DNA of 64,000 nt. Origin: Mycolicibacterium nivoides. Lineage in GTDB: Bacteria > Actinomycetota > Actinomycetes > Mycobacteriales > Mycobacteriaceae. Shown here piece by piece: positions 8,235 through 16,676 of this stretch (the first letter of the stretch is position 1; every line of letters starts with the position of its first letter). The notes below the pieces were generated by a model that saw only the letters and a program-made list of their open reading frames with translations, was not told the DNA's origin and searched no databases. The stretch lies in NCBI RefSeq assembly GCF_003855255.1, contig NZ_CP034072.1, positions 6,366,753-6,430,752 on the forward strand, read 5' to 3'. A program made the translations under genes and the position numbers.

Positions 8235-9740
8235 ATGACCACAGAGTCCACCGGGCTGATCGGCGACTCCGCCCGTACCGATGCAACCCCGTTCGCCCAG
8301 GTGAGTCCGCATCTGTACAACGCCGATCTCGCGCCCACCAAGCGCGAAGGTCGACGGTGGGGCGCGTACAACATCTTCACGCTGTGGGCCAACGACGTGC
8401 ACAGCCTGGGCAACTATTCGTTCGCCATCGGACTGTTCGCCCTCGGCCTCGGTGGCTGGCAGATCCTGGTGGCGCTCGGACTCGGCGGCGCCTTCCTCTT
8501 CTTACTGCTCAGCCTGTCCGGGTTCATGGGAGAAAAGACCGGAGTCCCGTTCCCGGTGATGAGCCGCATCGCATTCGGCATCCGCGGCGCGCAGATCCCC
8601 GCCATCGTCCGCGGCGCGGTCGCGATCGCATGGTTCGGCATCCAGACCTACCTCGCGTCCGTCGTGCTGCGCATCTTGATCATCGCGCTCGCACCATCGG
8701 CGGCGACCCTCGACTCCAACAGCTTCCTGGGGTTGTCGACGCTCGGCTGGATCTCGTTCGTCGCGCTGTGGGTGATCCAGGTGGTCATCGTCAGCTACGG
8801 CATGGAAATGATCCGCAAGTACGAGGCGTTCGCCGGTCCGGTCATTCTGATCACGATGGTCGCGCTCGCGATCTGGATGCTCAACAGCGCCGACTGGGCC
8901 ATCGCGTGGACTACGCCCGACTCGCTGACCGGCGCCGACATGTGGCTGAAGATCGTCGGCGGCGCCAGCTTGTGGGTGGCGATCTACGGCACGTTCGTCC
9001 TCAACTTCTGTGACTTCACCCGTAACGCGACGTCGAAGCGGGCGATCGTGAAAGGCAACTTCTGGGGCATCCCGCTCAACATGCTGGTGTTCGGCGGCAT
9101 CGTCGTCACCCTGGCCGGCGCTCAGTTCCGCATCGACGGACGCATCATCGAGGCGCCCGCCGACATCGTCAAGGAAATCCCGAACACCCTGCTGCTGGTG
9201 CTCGCGGGACTCGCGCTGCTGATCCTGACTGTCGCGGTGAACATGATGGCCAACTTCGTCGCACCGATCTACGCGCTCAACAACCTGTTCCCAAAGCACC
9301 TGAACTTCCGTCGCGCAGCATTCATCTCGGCCGTCATCGGTCTGGTGATCCTGCCGTGGAACCTGTACAACTCCCCTGCCGTCATCAACTACTTCCTCGG
9401 TGGCCTCGGTGCCATCCTCGGGCCGCTGTTCGGCATCATCATGGCCGACTACTGGCTGGTGCGTCGTGCCAACATCAACGTTCTAGCCCTGTTCACGACC
9501 GACGCCACGGGTGAATACCACTACGCAAAGGGCATCAACGTGCGTGCCGTGGTCGCCCTCGTCATCACGGCGGTCGTAGCGCTGGCGCTGGCGTTCGTTC
9601 CGGCGTTCCAGGTCGTCTCGGAGTTCTCCTGGTTCATCGGCGCAGGACTCGGTGCGATCGTGTACCTGGTGATCGCGGACCGTCGGGGACCGTTCAACGA
9701 TGTCTCCGGCGAGCCGATCGCCGTGGCCAGCACGCACTAG
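8235..9740 (+). CDS. NCS1-family allantoin/purine permease
   Basis: About 501 residues with some 12 hydrophobic segments, of the nucleobase-cation-symport-1 type (PucI-like). N-terminal landmarks are LYNADLAPTKREGRRWGAYN and FTLWANDVHSLGNYSFA. FCDFTRNA lies in the middle and IMADYWLVRR near the end. It most likely imports allantoin, given its neighbours. An upstream ATG at 8184 is in frame but overlaps the operator and lacks a Shine-Dalgarno, so ATG 8235 is preferred. The racemase-like gene follows after 11 nt and is probably co-transcribed. Confidence 0.88.
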   Translation: MTTESTGLIGDSARTDATPFAQVSPHLYNADLAPTKREGRRWGAYNIFTLWANDVHSLGNYSFAIGLFALGLGGWQILVALGLGGAFLFLLLSLSGFMGEKTGVPFPVMSRIAFGIRGAQIPAIVRGAVAIAWFGIQTYLASVVLRILIIALAPSAATLDSNSFLGLSTLGWISFVALWVIQVVIVSYGMEMIRKYEAFAGPVILITMVALAIWMLNSADWAIAWTTPDSLTGADMWLKIVGGASLWVAIYGTFVLNFCDFTRNATSKRAIVKGNFWGIPLNMLVFGGIVVTLAGAQFRIDGRIIEAPADIVKEIPNTLLLVLAGLALLILTVAVNMMANFVAPIYALNNLFPKHLNFRRAAFISAVIGLVILPWNLYNSPAVINYFLGGLGAILGPLFGIIMADYWLVRRANINVLALFTTDATGEYHYAKGINVRAVVALVITAVVALALAFVPAFQVVSEFSWFIGAGLGAIVYLVIADRRGPFNDVSGEPIAVASTH

Positions 9741-9751
9741 TAGGGACCGTC

Positions 9752-10474
9752 ATGAGAATCCTCGTAGCCAACGTCAACACAACGGTTTCGATGACCGATG
9801 CGATTGCTGAGTCGGCGCGCGGTGTCGCGTCGCCGGGTACCGAGATCGTCGGAATCACGCCGCGTTTCGGCGCGGACTCGTGTGAAGGAAATTTCGAGAG
9901 TTATCTTGCGGCCATCGCTGTCATGGATGCGGTCACGTCCTACCCCGAGCCGTTTGACGCGGTGATTCAGGCCGGCTACGGCGAGCATGGTCGGGAAGGT
10001 TTGCAGGAGCTGCTCGACGTCCCGGTGGTGGACATCACCGAGGCGGCCGCGTCGACAGCGATGTACCTCGGACACAAGTACTCGGTGGTCACCACGCTCG
10101 ACCGCACCGTCCCGCTGATCGAAGACCGGCTCAAGCTCGCCGGCCTCGACGCACGATGCGCGTCGGTGCGGGCGTCCGGTCTCGGTGTGCTCGAACTCGA
10201 GTCGGATCCGGATCGCGCCGTCGAGGCGATCGTCCGCCAGGCGCGTGAGGCAGTCGAGAACGATCACGCCGAAGTGATCTGTCTCGGCTGCGGCGGCATG
10301 GCCGAACTCGAAGAGAAGGTGACGGCCGCGACGGGCGTCCCGATCGTCGACGGAGTCCGCTCGGCGGTGACCATCGCCGAAGGTCTTGTGCGGATGGGTC
10401 TGTCCACGTCGAAGGTGCGTACCTACGCGACCCCGCGCGAGAAGAAGGTCATCGGCTGGCCCTTTCAGCCGTAG
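9752..10474 (+). CDS. Asp/Glu/hydantoin racemase family protein with one catalytic Cys
   Basis: 240 residues. It follows the hydantoin/allantoin racemase pattern: MRILVANVNTT start, SVVTTLDRTVPLIEDRL, RCASVRASGLGVLELE, and CLGCGGMAEL with the second catalytic Cys at about residue 180. The first catalytic Cys, expected in an IACFDDPG-like stretch, is replaced by Gly 75 in IQAGYGEHG. Canonical allantoin racemase uses two Cys, so a different chemistry (one-base racemisation or a lyase, as in arylmalonate decarboxylase) is possible. Cluster context still points to allantoin stereochemistry or a related ureide. Co-transcribed with the permease. Confidence 0.75.
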   Translation: MRILVANVNTTVSMTDAIAESARGVASPGTEIVGITPRFGADSCEGNFESYLAAIAVMDAVTSYPEPFDAVIQAGYGEHGREGLQELLDVPVVDITEAAASTAMYLGHKYSVVTTLDRTVPLIEDRLKLAGLDARCASVRASGLGVLELESDPDRAVEAIVRQAREAVENDHAEVICLGCGGMAELEEKVTAATGVPIVDGVRSAVTIAEGLVRMGLSTSKVRTYATPREKKVIGWPFQP

Positions 10475-10495
10475 GCCAACCCCATAGAAGAAATG

Positions 10496-10534
10496 GACGA
10501 GACCGGGCGGCTCACCGAGGCGCCCGGTCTCGTC
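10496..10534. terminator. Bidirectional hairpin terminator between racemase-like gene and allE
   Basis: A perfect 14-bp stem (GACGAGACCGGGCG with CGCCCGGTCTCGTC) and an 11-nt loop sit in the 65-nt gap between two convergent genes. There is no strong U tract, as usual in mycobacteria. Confidence 0.8.
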
Positions 10535-10539
10535 GTGCG

Positions 10540-11355
10540 TCAGAGCATGATCTGTCGGTTGACGTCCTTGTACAGCAGGTATCGGAAGTTGGACGGCCCG
10601 CCGGCGTAGCACGCCTGCGGGCAGAAGGCGCGCAGCGAGAGGAAGTCGCCTTCCTGCACTTCCACCCAGTCGCCGTTGAGGTGATAGACGGCCTTGCCCT
10701 CGAGCATCAGCAGACCGTGTTCCATGACGTGGGTCTCGGCGAACGGAATGGTCGCGCCGGGTTCGAAGGTGACGATGTTGACGTGCATGTCGTACCCGAG
10801 GTCCTGCGGGTCGAGCATGCGTGTCGTGCGCCATTTGCCGTCGGTCCCCGGCATGGCTGAGGGTGCGATGTCCTGTTCGTTGCCGAACTTGACCGATACC
10901 GGGTGGCCCTCGATGGCCTCATAGCGTTTGCGGATCCAGACGAACGTCGCGTCGGCGCCGCCGTTGTTGTGGGCCGACCAGTCGGTGCCTGCCGGAAGGT
11001 AGGCGAAGCCGCCCTCGGTGAGTGTCTGCGACTGGCCTGCCGCGTCGACCGTGAGCGCACCGGAGGTGACGAACAGGAAGCTCTGCACCTCGGGCTGCGG
11101 CTCGGGTCGCTGCGCCCCGCCGCCCGGCTTGACCTCGACGATCGCCTGGTAATACGTCGTCGCACCACCGGCGACCGGTCGGTTGATGATCCATGCGCGC
11201 GTATCGGTCCACTCCGGAAACACCGAGGTGACGATGTCCGAGAGGACGCCGCGCGGGATCACCGTGTAGGCCTCGGTGACGATGGCACGGTCGGTCAGCA
11301 GATCGGTCTGCGGGGGCAGGCCGCCGCGGGGCGTGTAGTACGACGCAGTGGTCAC
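10540..11355 (-). CDS. allE: (S)-ureidoglycine aminohydrolase
   Basis: About 271 residues, bicupin. It matches the AllE/YlbA family: SYYTPRGGLPPQTDLLTDRA start, IVEVKPGGGAQRPEPQPEVQ in the first cupin, FAYLPAGTDW, and the second cupin AETHVMEHGLLMLEGKAVY with metal-binding His and Glu. It removes ammonia from (S)-ureidoglycine to give ureidoglycolate. The GTG start at 11355 has AGGAG 7 nt upstream and overlaps the stop of the DUF6986 gene by 4 nt (GTGA), so the two are translationally coupled. The enzyme that makes its substrate (allantoate amidohydrolase, AllC) is not in the window. Confidence 0.9.
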   Translation of the reverse strand: MTTASYYTPRGGLPPQTDLLTDRAIVTEAYTVIPRGVLSDIVTSVFPEWTDTRAWIINRPVAGGATTYYQAIVEVKPGGGAQRPEPQPEVQSFLFVTSGALTVDAAGQSQTLTEGGFAYLPAGTDWSAHNNGGADATFVWIRKRYEAIEGHPVSVKFGNEQDIAPSAMPGTDGKWRTTRMLDPQDLGYDMHVNIVTFEPGATIPFAETHVMEHGLLMLEGKAVYHLNGDWVEVQEGDFLSLRAFCPQACYAGGPSNFRYLLYKDVNRQIML

Positions 11356-12629
11356 TGATTGCTCCTGGTTGTGTGGCCGAGCGCGATGTCGCGCACGGTG
11401 GAGGTGGGAAGATCGGTGGCGGTCTCGATCTCGTCGGCGGTGAGCGCGCCGCACACGCTGCCGCGATGGATCACGTTCGCGAGTGCGCGGGCCGTGGCCG
11501 GCTCGTCCATGACGGTCGAATCGAGCCGGTGGACGTAGTTGCGCAGGCGCTTCGCGGCCGGCGCGAAGGCACCGCGGTAGAACGCGTAGGTCGCCAGGTA
11601 TCGGGTGACGAGTTGGGCGGGGTGCATATCCCAGCCCTGGTAGATGCCGCGTTCCAGGTGGCGCCGGACGAGGCGCGCGTGCAGTTTCCAGGCCATGGCG
11701 ACGTTGTCGGGGTCGCCGACCGGCAGGATGTTGGTCGAGCCATCGGACAGGTGAACACCGGTGCCTGCCACGGCGAGTTGCATGACGTTCTTGGCGTGGT
11801 CTGCCGCCGGATGCTCCATCGACTGGTAGGCGGCGGCGATACCGAGGGACGCCGAGTAGTCGTAGGTCCCGTAGTGCAGCGAGCTGACGCGGCCCTGGCC
11901 GGCGTGGACAAACTGGGCAACGGGTGCGCGGCCATCGGCGCCGAGGATCGCCTGGGGTGTTTCGACCTGCACTTCGAAGCGGATGCGGCCGGCCAGCAGT
12001 CCGTTCGCACGCTCGAGGGCGCCCGCGACGACGACCATCGCCTCAACCTGGTCGACGGACGTCACCTTGGGGAGGGTGAGGGTGAGGCCGTCGGGCAGGC
12101 CGCCGGAGTCGACGAGTCCGCTGACGAACATGTCGAGCGTGCGCAGTCCGCGCGCACGGGTGCCTGATTCGAAGCACTTGAAGCGGGTGCCGACGAACGG
12201 CGTCGAGGTGCGTGCGTCGAGCGCGATCCGCAGTGCTGCAACCGCCTGTGCGACATCGGCGTCCTCCGTCGCATCGTCGAAGGTGCCGTAGCCGTCTTCG
12301 AAGTCGATCCGGAGGTCTTCGATCGGCTCGGTGGCCAGCTTGTTCTCGACGAGGGCTGCCAGCGTCTCGGGCGCACAGTCGGTTTCGCTGCTCGCACCGA
12401 CGAGTGCGGCCACCGCGTCGAGCCCGCCTGCGTCTTTCGCGGCTGCAACAGCGGTGGAGCCCCAGTCAGCGGGCATCGTCGCCGAGTACCGGTTGCCCGG
12501 GATGTAGACGGTGTGGATCGGCTGCCGACGGCCGTCATCACCGGGGTATTGGTTCACCAGTTGTGCGTCGGCGGCCGAGAGGCGGCGGTCGACGTCGGCC
12601 AGCACCGCATCGTCGAGGCGTCGTGTCAC
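11352..12629 (-). CDS. DUF6986, CitE/HpcH-like aldolase-fold enzyme
   Basis: 425 residues related to the citrate lyase beta/HpcH aldolase barrel. RIDFEDGYG near residue 108 resembles the acidic metal site, and RFEVQVETPQAI the conserved Glu strand. VHTVYIPGNRY and WDMHPAQLV near the ends are further family-like blocks. Relatives cleave or form C-C bonds using acyl-CoA or glyoxylate/pyruvate. In an allantoin cluster the end product glyoxylate is the natural substrate, but that is inference. GTG 12629 has GGGAGG 7 nt upstream. It is first in an operon with allE. Confidence 0.7.
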   Translation of the reverse strand: MTRRLDDAVLADVDRRLSAADAQLVNQYPGDDGRRQPIHTVYIPGNRYSATMPADWGSTAVAAAKDAGGLDAVAALVGASSETDCAPETLAALVENKLATEPIEDLRIDFEDGYGTFDDATEDADVAQAVAALRIALDARTSTPFVGTRFKCFESGTRARGLRTLDMFVSGLVDSGGLPDGLTLTLPKVTSVDQVEAMVVVAGALERANGLLAGRIRFEVQVETPQAILGADGRAPVAQFVHAGQGRVSSLHYGTYDYSASLGIAAAYQSMEHPAADHAKNVMQLAVAGTGVHLSDGSTNILPVGDPDNVAMAWKLHARLVRRHLERGIYQGWDMHPAQLVTRYLATYAFYRGAFAPAAKRLRNYVHRLDSTVMDEPATARALANVIHRGSVCGALTADEIETATDLPTSTVRDIALGHTTRSNQ

Positions 12630-12670
12630 AGATGTGCCTCCCCTGTCTGGAAGTTCCCGTAAGGACAGAA

Positions 12671-12685
12671 TTCCACATTGTGGAG
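12671..12685. promoter_or_regulatory. Operator of the allantoin cluster (IclR-type), DUF6986-allE side
   Basis: TTCCACATTGTGGAG, one base from a perfect palindrome of the shared pattern, 42 nt upstream of the DUF6986 start. Confidence 0.7.
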
Positions 12686-12738
12686 TTTAACGCGAGTGTA
12701 ATCGTTGCACGGTGTACGTTTCTTCATCGAAACACTTT

Positions 12739-12753
12739 TTCCATATTGCGGAA
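12739..12753. promoter_or_regulatory. Operator of the allantoin cluster (IclR-type), regulator side
   Basis: TTCCATATTGCGGAA, the fourth copy of the 15-bp pattern, 54 nt upstream of the iclR-family gene. This position suggests autoregulation. Confidence 0.65.
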
Positions 12754-12806
12754 ATGATCTTGCGCATGTTGGATGGAACGACAATCGTCGGCCGGGAGTG
12801 GACTGA

Positions 12807-13568
12807 ATGGCGGAGAAGACAGGCGGCGTGCAGTCGGTGGAGCGCGCGTTCGAGTTGATGGAGTTGATCGGGCGTGCTGGAGGAGAGTGCTCGCTGACCG
12901 AGTTGTCGGCGGAGTCGCCCTTGCCACCGCCGACCATTCACCGTTTCCTGCGCACACTGGTCGGAATCGGCTACGTGCGCCAGCTGCCCAATCGCCGCTA
13001 CGCCCTCGGGCCGAGACTGATTCGGCTTGGTGAAGTGGCGAACCGCCAGTTGGGTGCGGTCGCAGCTCCGGTACTGCAGTCGTTGGTCGATGAATTGTCG
13101 GAGACGGCAAGTCTCGCGGTGCTCGACGGTGACATGGTGATCTACACCGGGCAGGTGCTGCCTTCGAAGCTGATGCGGCCGAACAACGAAGTCGGCAAGC
13201 GCGTCGGCCTGCACACGTCCGGCGTGGGCAAGGCCGTTCTGGGTGAGTTGGACGATGCGCGCATTCTGAAACTGGTCACGCAGTCCGGACTTCCCGCACC
13301 GACCGAGAACAGTGCGTCCACCCTTTCTGCGGTCTTCGCGAACGTCGAGCGCGTGCGCATCGACGGCTATGCGATCGACAACGAGGAGTTGGAGATCGGT
13401 GTTCGCGCCGTCGCGATGGCGGTGCCCGGCGCTCCGACGCCGATGGCAATCGGCATCTCCGGGCCCTCGGCTCATATCACTGAGGAATTGATCGCTCGAG
13501 CCGTTCCCGCACTGAAGAAGGCGACCGGCGTGATCTCGGAAGCCCTCATCGGGGCGAAGGAGCGGTAG
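12807..13568 (+). CDS. IclR-family regulator, probable allantoin-cluster repressor
   Basis: 253 residues. The N-terminal winged HTH begins GGVQSVERAFELMELI and includes PTIHRFLRTLVGIGYV. The C-terminal effector domain follows, with VGLHTSGVGKAVLGEL and GISGPSAHI. IclR proteins such as AllR repress allantoin genes and are released by allantoate or glyoxylate. The four matching operators in front of this gene and the neighbouring catabolic genes support that role here. Divergent from the DUF6986-allE operon. Confidence 0.88.
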   Translation: MAEKTGGVQSVERAFELMELIGRAGGECSLTELSAESPLPPPTIHRFLRTLVGIGYVRQLPNRRYALGPRLIRLGEVANRQLGAVAAPVLQSLVDELSETASLAVLDGDMVIYTGQVLPSKLMRPNNEVGKRVGLHTSGVGKAVLGELDDARILKLVTQSGLPAPTENSASTLSAVFANVERVRIDGYAIDNEELEIGVRAVAMAVPGAPTPMAIGISGPSAHITEELIARAVPALKKATGVISEALIGAKER

Positions 13569-13590
13569 ACCTTCAAGCCTGTGCAGATCC

Positions 13591-13734
13591 ATGCTTGGTT
13601 CCACGCCCGACGGTCGGATCAAGATCGTCATCCGCGGCCGCGATGCCTACGCCCTCGCAGGCGAACTCGCCGGGCTCAACGAGTGGCTCGAAGTCACCGG
13701 CCCGCAAGGCACCGTCGGCGAGTCTTGGCGTTAG
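13591..13734 (+). pseudogene. Short remnant, possibly C-terminal part of a WYL/WCX-type regulator
   Basis: A 47-codon frame reads GRIKIVIRGRDAYALAGELA followed by GLNEWLEVTGPQG. The pattern resembles the C-terminal WCX extension of WYL regulators (strand, AxALAxEL helix, EVxxP strand), but the effector-associated EACC1 domain is an alternative. It has no visible N-terminal domain and no clear Shine-Dalgarno, so it looks like a leftover. It could also be a small intact protein. Confidence 0.3.
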
Positions 13735-14044
13735 CCGCTAGAGTATTTGCTGAGAAACGCCGAACCAATCACACACGCCTGCGAGTGTCAAGCGCTAGGC
13801 CCCCGGCGCGCAGCGCAGCGCATTGCCATTGAACGCTGCTCATTAGCCCGGCACACAGCGGCATTTCACCGTTCATCTGCCCGGTCCAGTGCTTCCGCTC
13901 ACCCCGCCATCCACGTGGCAGAAGTGCCACGAACAGTTTGTTGTCGCTATTGAAGATTATTAACTGTCCGCTATCGGGGTAACTTGATTGAACCGTGCCG
14001 GGCGCAGGCCCGCAGCACATCGCCCTCGGCAGAAAGGACCAAAG
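13735..14044. other. Intergenic region before the DUF2625 gene
   Basis: 310 nt with no convincing gene. A 7-bp hairpin (CGTGGCA, loop GAAG, TGCCACG) spans 13914-13931. An AT-richer stretch at 13930-13990 probably holds the promoter of the next gene. Its GAAAGGACC Shine-Dalgarno lies just before GTG 14045. Confidence 0.4.
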
Positions 14045-15403
14045 GTGGCCGAGCAACGGCGTGGGCTCGACGAATTGGACCTTGCCGAGTCGACCGTGTG
14101 GGCTCAGATTGAACAGTGGGCTCAGCAAGGAACCAACCGCGTCCTGCCCATCACCGCCACCGAGGGCCAGGCCCAACTACTCAACTTGCAGATGACCACC
14201 CTGTCCACACCAGGTGCTGTCAGTTTGAACTGCGGTGGGATCCTCGCCGACCACGGCTGGCTGAAACTCTTCGGCGGGGGCACCGCTGACATGCCGGCTT
14301 TGGCCGATCTCATCAGCGGCATCGAGGGCATCGGTGGCGCGGGCTTGTGCGGCATCGACGTCCTCGGCGGAGTGTTCGCAATCAACTGGGGCGCGTTTCC
14401 CGGTGAGCACCACATGCTTTGGTACTGGGCTCCAGATGCGCTCGACTGGGAACCCTGTGGCGAGTGGAAACACGTCGACCTGTTGTATGCCGCATTGACC
14501 GGGCAGATGGACAAGTTCTACGCCGATCTGCGCTGGCCGGGCTGGCAGGACGACGTCGCCGCTCTCGCTGTCGACGAGGGATACACCCTCACGCCCGACC
14601 CGTATACCGTTGAGGGGCGCGACAAGTCGCAGGTGCACAAGGGTGTGGTGCCGATGGCCGAGATCTGTCGCGTCATGCAGATGTTGACCCGCCCCGGCGG
14701 CCTGTTCGCCACGACCTCACCCCGCTATCCCATGTACTGGACCAAGGGTCGCCACTACCGTCCCGACATCGACCGATTCATCACCCTCGACGATCTCCTC
14801 AACGTCGACAATCCCCTGTGGCCGCAGCTGCAACCGTTGATCGAAGCCGGTGCCCACCAGGTCGTCCCTGCCGACGCGGAGATCGCGAAACGACGCCTGG
14901 AATATCTCGAATACGGCGTCGACACCGGCATCGGCGCCATCGTGTATCACTGCGCCACCCTGCTCGTCGACCACGGCTGGCTGCGGCTGTACGGCTGCGG
15001 CACCAGCGACGACAACGAATCCCGCGATCTGATCGGCGGACTGGCCCGCGGTTTCATGTGGCTGGTCGGCGAAGACGTCCTCGGCGGCCTCTACGCCATA
15101 AACCTCGGCCACTTCAGCAGCACCGAGGTCGAGACGATGCTGCACTGGAGCCCAGCCACCGCACAATGGCAGCCCCTGGGATTCACCTACGAACAGTTCC
15201 TCACCTGGGCACTGTCCGGAGGACTCGACACCTACTATCGCGAATCACGTTGGCCCGGCTGGGAAACCACCGTCGAGGCACTACCGCTCGACCACGGCAT
15301 CATCGACCGCACACCCACGCCCATGAGTGTCATCGTCCAACGATGCACCGCCGCCGCCAACCCCGATCACCCGTACCCGATGACCTGGCCCAGCCCCGAG
15401 TAG
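14045..15403 (+). CDS. Tandem DUF2625 protein
   Basis: 452 residues made of two copies of one fold. Copy 1 (about 1-215) has GGILADHGWLKLFGGG, GIDVLGGVFAINWGAF and FYADLRWPGWQDDV. Copy 2 (about 245-445) has ATLLVDHGWLRLYGCG, GEDVLGGLYAINLGHF and YYRESRWPGWETTV. The family is normally single-copy at about 200 residues and has no known enzymatic role. The fold context resembles SMI1/immunity-like modules, but that is inference. GTG start with GAAAGGACC upstream. No partner gene is adjacent. Confidence 0.75.
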   Translation: MAEQRRGLDELDLAESTVWAQIEQWAQQGTNRVLPITATEGQAQLLNLQMTTLSTPGAVSLNCGGILADHGWLKLFGGGTADMPALADLISGIEGIGGAGLCGIDVLGGVFAINWGAFPGEHHMLWYWAPDALDWEPCGEWKHVDLLYAALTGQMDKFYADLRWPGWQDDVAALAVDEGYTLTPDPYTVEGRDKSQVHKGVVPMAEICRVMQMLTRPGGLFATTSPRYPMYWTKGRHYRPDIDRFITLDDLLNVDNPLWPQLQPLIEAGAHQVVPADAEIAKRRLEYLEYGVDTGIGAIVYHCATLLVDHGWLRLYGCGTSDDNESRDLIGGLARGFMWLVGEDVLGGLYAINLGHFSSTEVETMLHWSPATAQWQPLGFTYEQFLTWALSGGLDTYYRESRWPGWETTVEALPLDHGIIDRTPTPMSVIVQRCTAAANPDHPYPMTWPSPE

Positions 15404-15478
15404 CCCGTTGCCGGCGGACCCGACGGTCACACCGCGACGATTCGCGGGTAGTGTCCGGGATCCACACTCGGCCAACAC

Positions 15479-15492
15479 TAGAACGTGTTCTA
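15479..15492. promoter_or_regulatory. KstR-type box
   Basis: TAGAACGTGTTCTA fits the 14-bp KstR pattern TNNAACNNGTTNNA exactly. It lies 9 nt before the ATG of the esterase, where bound KstR would block transcription. KstR is the mycobacterial repressor of sterol catabolism. Confidence 0.65.
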
Positions 15493-15501
15493 ATTCGGTC
15501 T

Positions 15502-16659
15502 ATGTCCAGTCCAGCAGCGGGGCACGTTGACCCCGCGTTTGCGGAAGTGAAAGCCGTCTTTGAAGCAGGTTTGGCCAACGGCGACGACCTCGGTGCCGCG
15601 GTGGCGGTATTCGTCGACGGTCGTGCAGTGGTGGATCTGTGGGGAGGCATCGCCGACAGACGGACCGGACGTCCATGGACGCGCGACACCACCTGTCCGA
15701 CCTTTTCCTGTACCAAGGGTGTGACGGCGACCGCGGCCCTCATGGTCGCCCAGCAATGCGGCCACGGCGCCGAGGAACCGGTGAGCGCCTGGTGGCCGGA
15801 ATTCGCACAGCACGACAAGCACGAGACCACGCTGAGCGACCTGATGGCCCACCGGGCCGGGTTGCCCGTCTTGGAGCGCCCGGTTTCGGTGGCCCAAGCC
15901 GCGGATCCCGCGGCTATGGCCGACCTGTTGGCGGGCCAATGCCCGCTCTGGCAGCCCGGGACCGAACATGGCTATCACGCTCTGACTTTCGGGTGGCTGG
16001 TCGGCGAATTCGTGCGCCGCCACACTGGTATGACAGTCGGCGAGTTCACCCGGCGCCACTTGGGCGATCGGTTACTCATCGGCGCTTCCGGCGCGGCGGT
16101 GCGCGAGGCTGCCCGGGTCAGTTCGCCACCGCCCGAGCAGCGGGTCTGGAGCGCCGAGAACGCGCCGCCGATATCGGAGGACGCAGTCGCCGAGATGGTG
16201 GCCGCGATCGCCGATTCAGATTCGCTGTTCATCCGGGCATCATCGAATCCCGTTGCATCCTATAACGATCCAGAAGTATTGGCGGCCGGCTGGCCCGCGG
16301 CCGGCCTCGTCACCACCGCTCGTGATCTGGCCCAGTTCTATGGCGACCTGATCAGCGGAACGCTGGTAGCCCCGGGTCCTCTGCGGGAAGCGATCACAGA
16401 ACGCGTACGCGGCCGCGACCGGGTGCTGCGCTTGGAAAGTGCATTCGGGCTCGGCTACATGCTGCCGTCGCAGAACTTCGTGGTGCCCGAACCAGCGCAA
16501 TCGACCGTCTTCGGGCACCCGGGGGCCGGTGGCTCGGTGGGACTGGCAGATCTCGAACACAAGGTCGCTTTCGCCTTCGTGCCCAATCTGCGCCGTGACT
16601 GGCTGGCCGGAGATCGCCGTGCCTATCGGCTGATCGCCGCGGTGTACGACGCGCTGTGA
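15502..16659 (+). CDS. Beta-lactamase-fold serine esterase/lipase (EstB type)
   Basis: 385 residues. SCTK (SxxK nucleophile and base) is near residue 74 in PTFSCTKGVTA. The Tyr motif is YHALTFGWLVGEF and the third motif FGHPGAGGSVGLAD. This is the class C beta-lactamase/EstB layout shared with mycobacterial LipD/LipE/LipL/LipP proteins, which hydrolyse short-chain esters. There is no signal peptide. The KstR-type box at its start suggests induction during sterol or fatty-acid growth. Confidence 0.83.
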   Translation: MSSPAAGHVDPAFAEVKAVFEAGLANGDDLGAAVAVFVDGRAVVDLWGGIADRRTGRPWTRDTTCPTFSCTKGVTATAALMVAQQCGHGAEEPVSAWWPEFAQHDKHETTLSDLMAHRAGLPVLERPVSVAQAADPAAMADLLAGQCPLWQPGTEHGYHALTFGWLVGEFVRRHTGMTVGEFTRRHLGDRLLIGASGAAVREAARVSSPPPEQRVWSAENAPPISEDAVAEMVAAIADSDSLFIRASSNPVASYNDPEVLAAGWPAAGLVTTARDLAQFYGDLISGTLVAPGPLREAITERVRGRDRVLRLESAFGLGYMLPSQNFVVPEPAQSTVFGHPGAGGSVGLADLEHKVAFAFVPNLRRDWLAGDRRAYRLIAAVYDAL

Positions 16660-16676
16660 CATCGCGACTCAACTGA

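Noticed and set aside
9737..10834. 365-codon leftward frame across the racemase-like gene and the terminator
   Set aside because: It reads through a strong hairpin and is opposite a recognisable enzyme; composition is that of a shadow frame.
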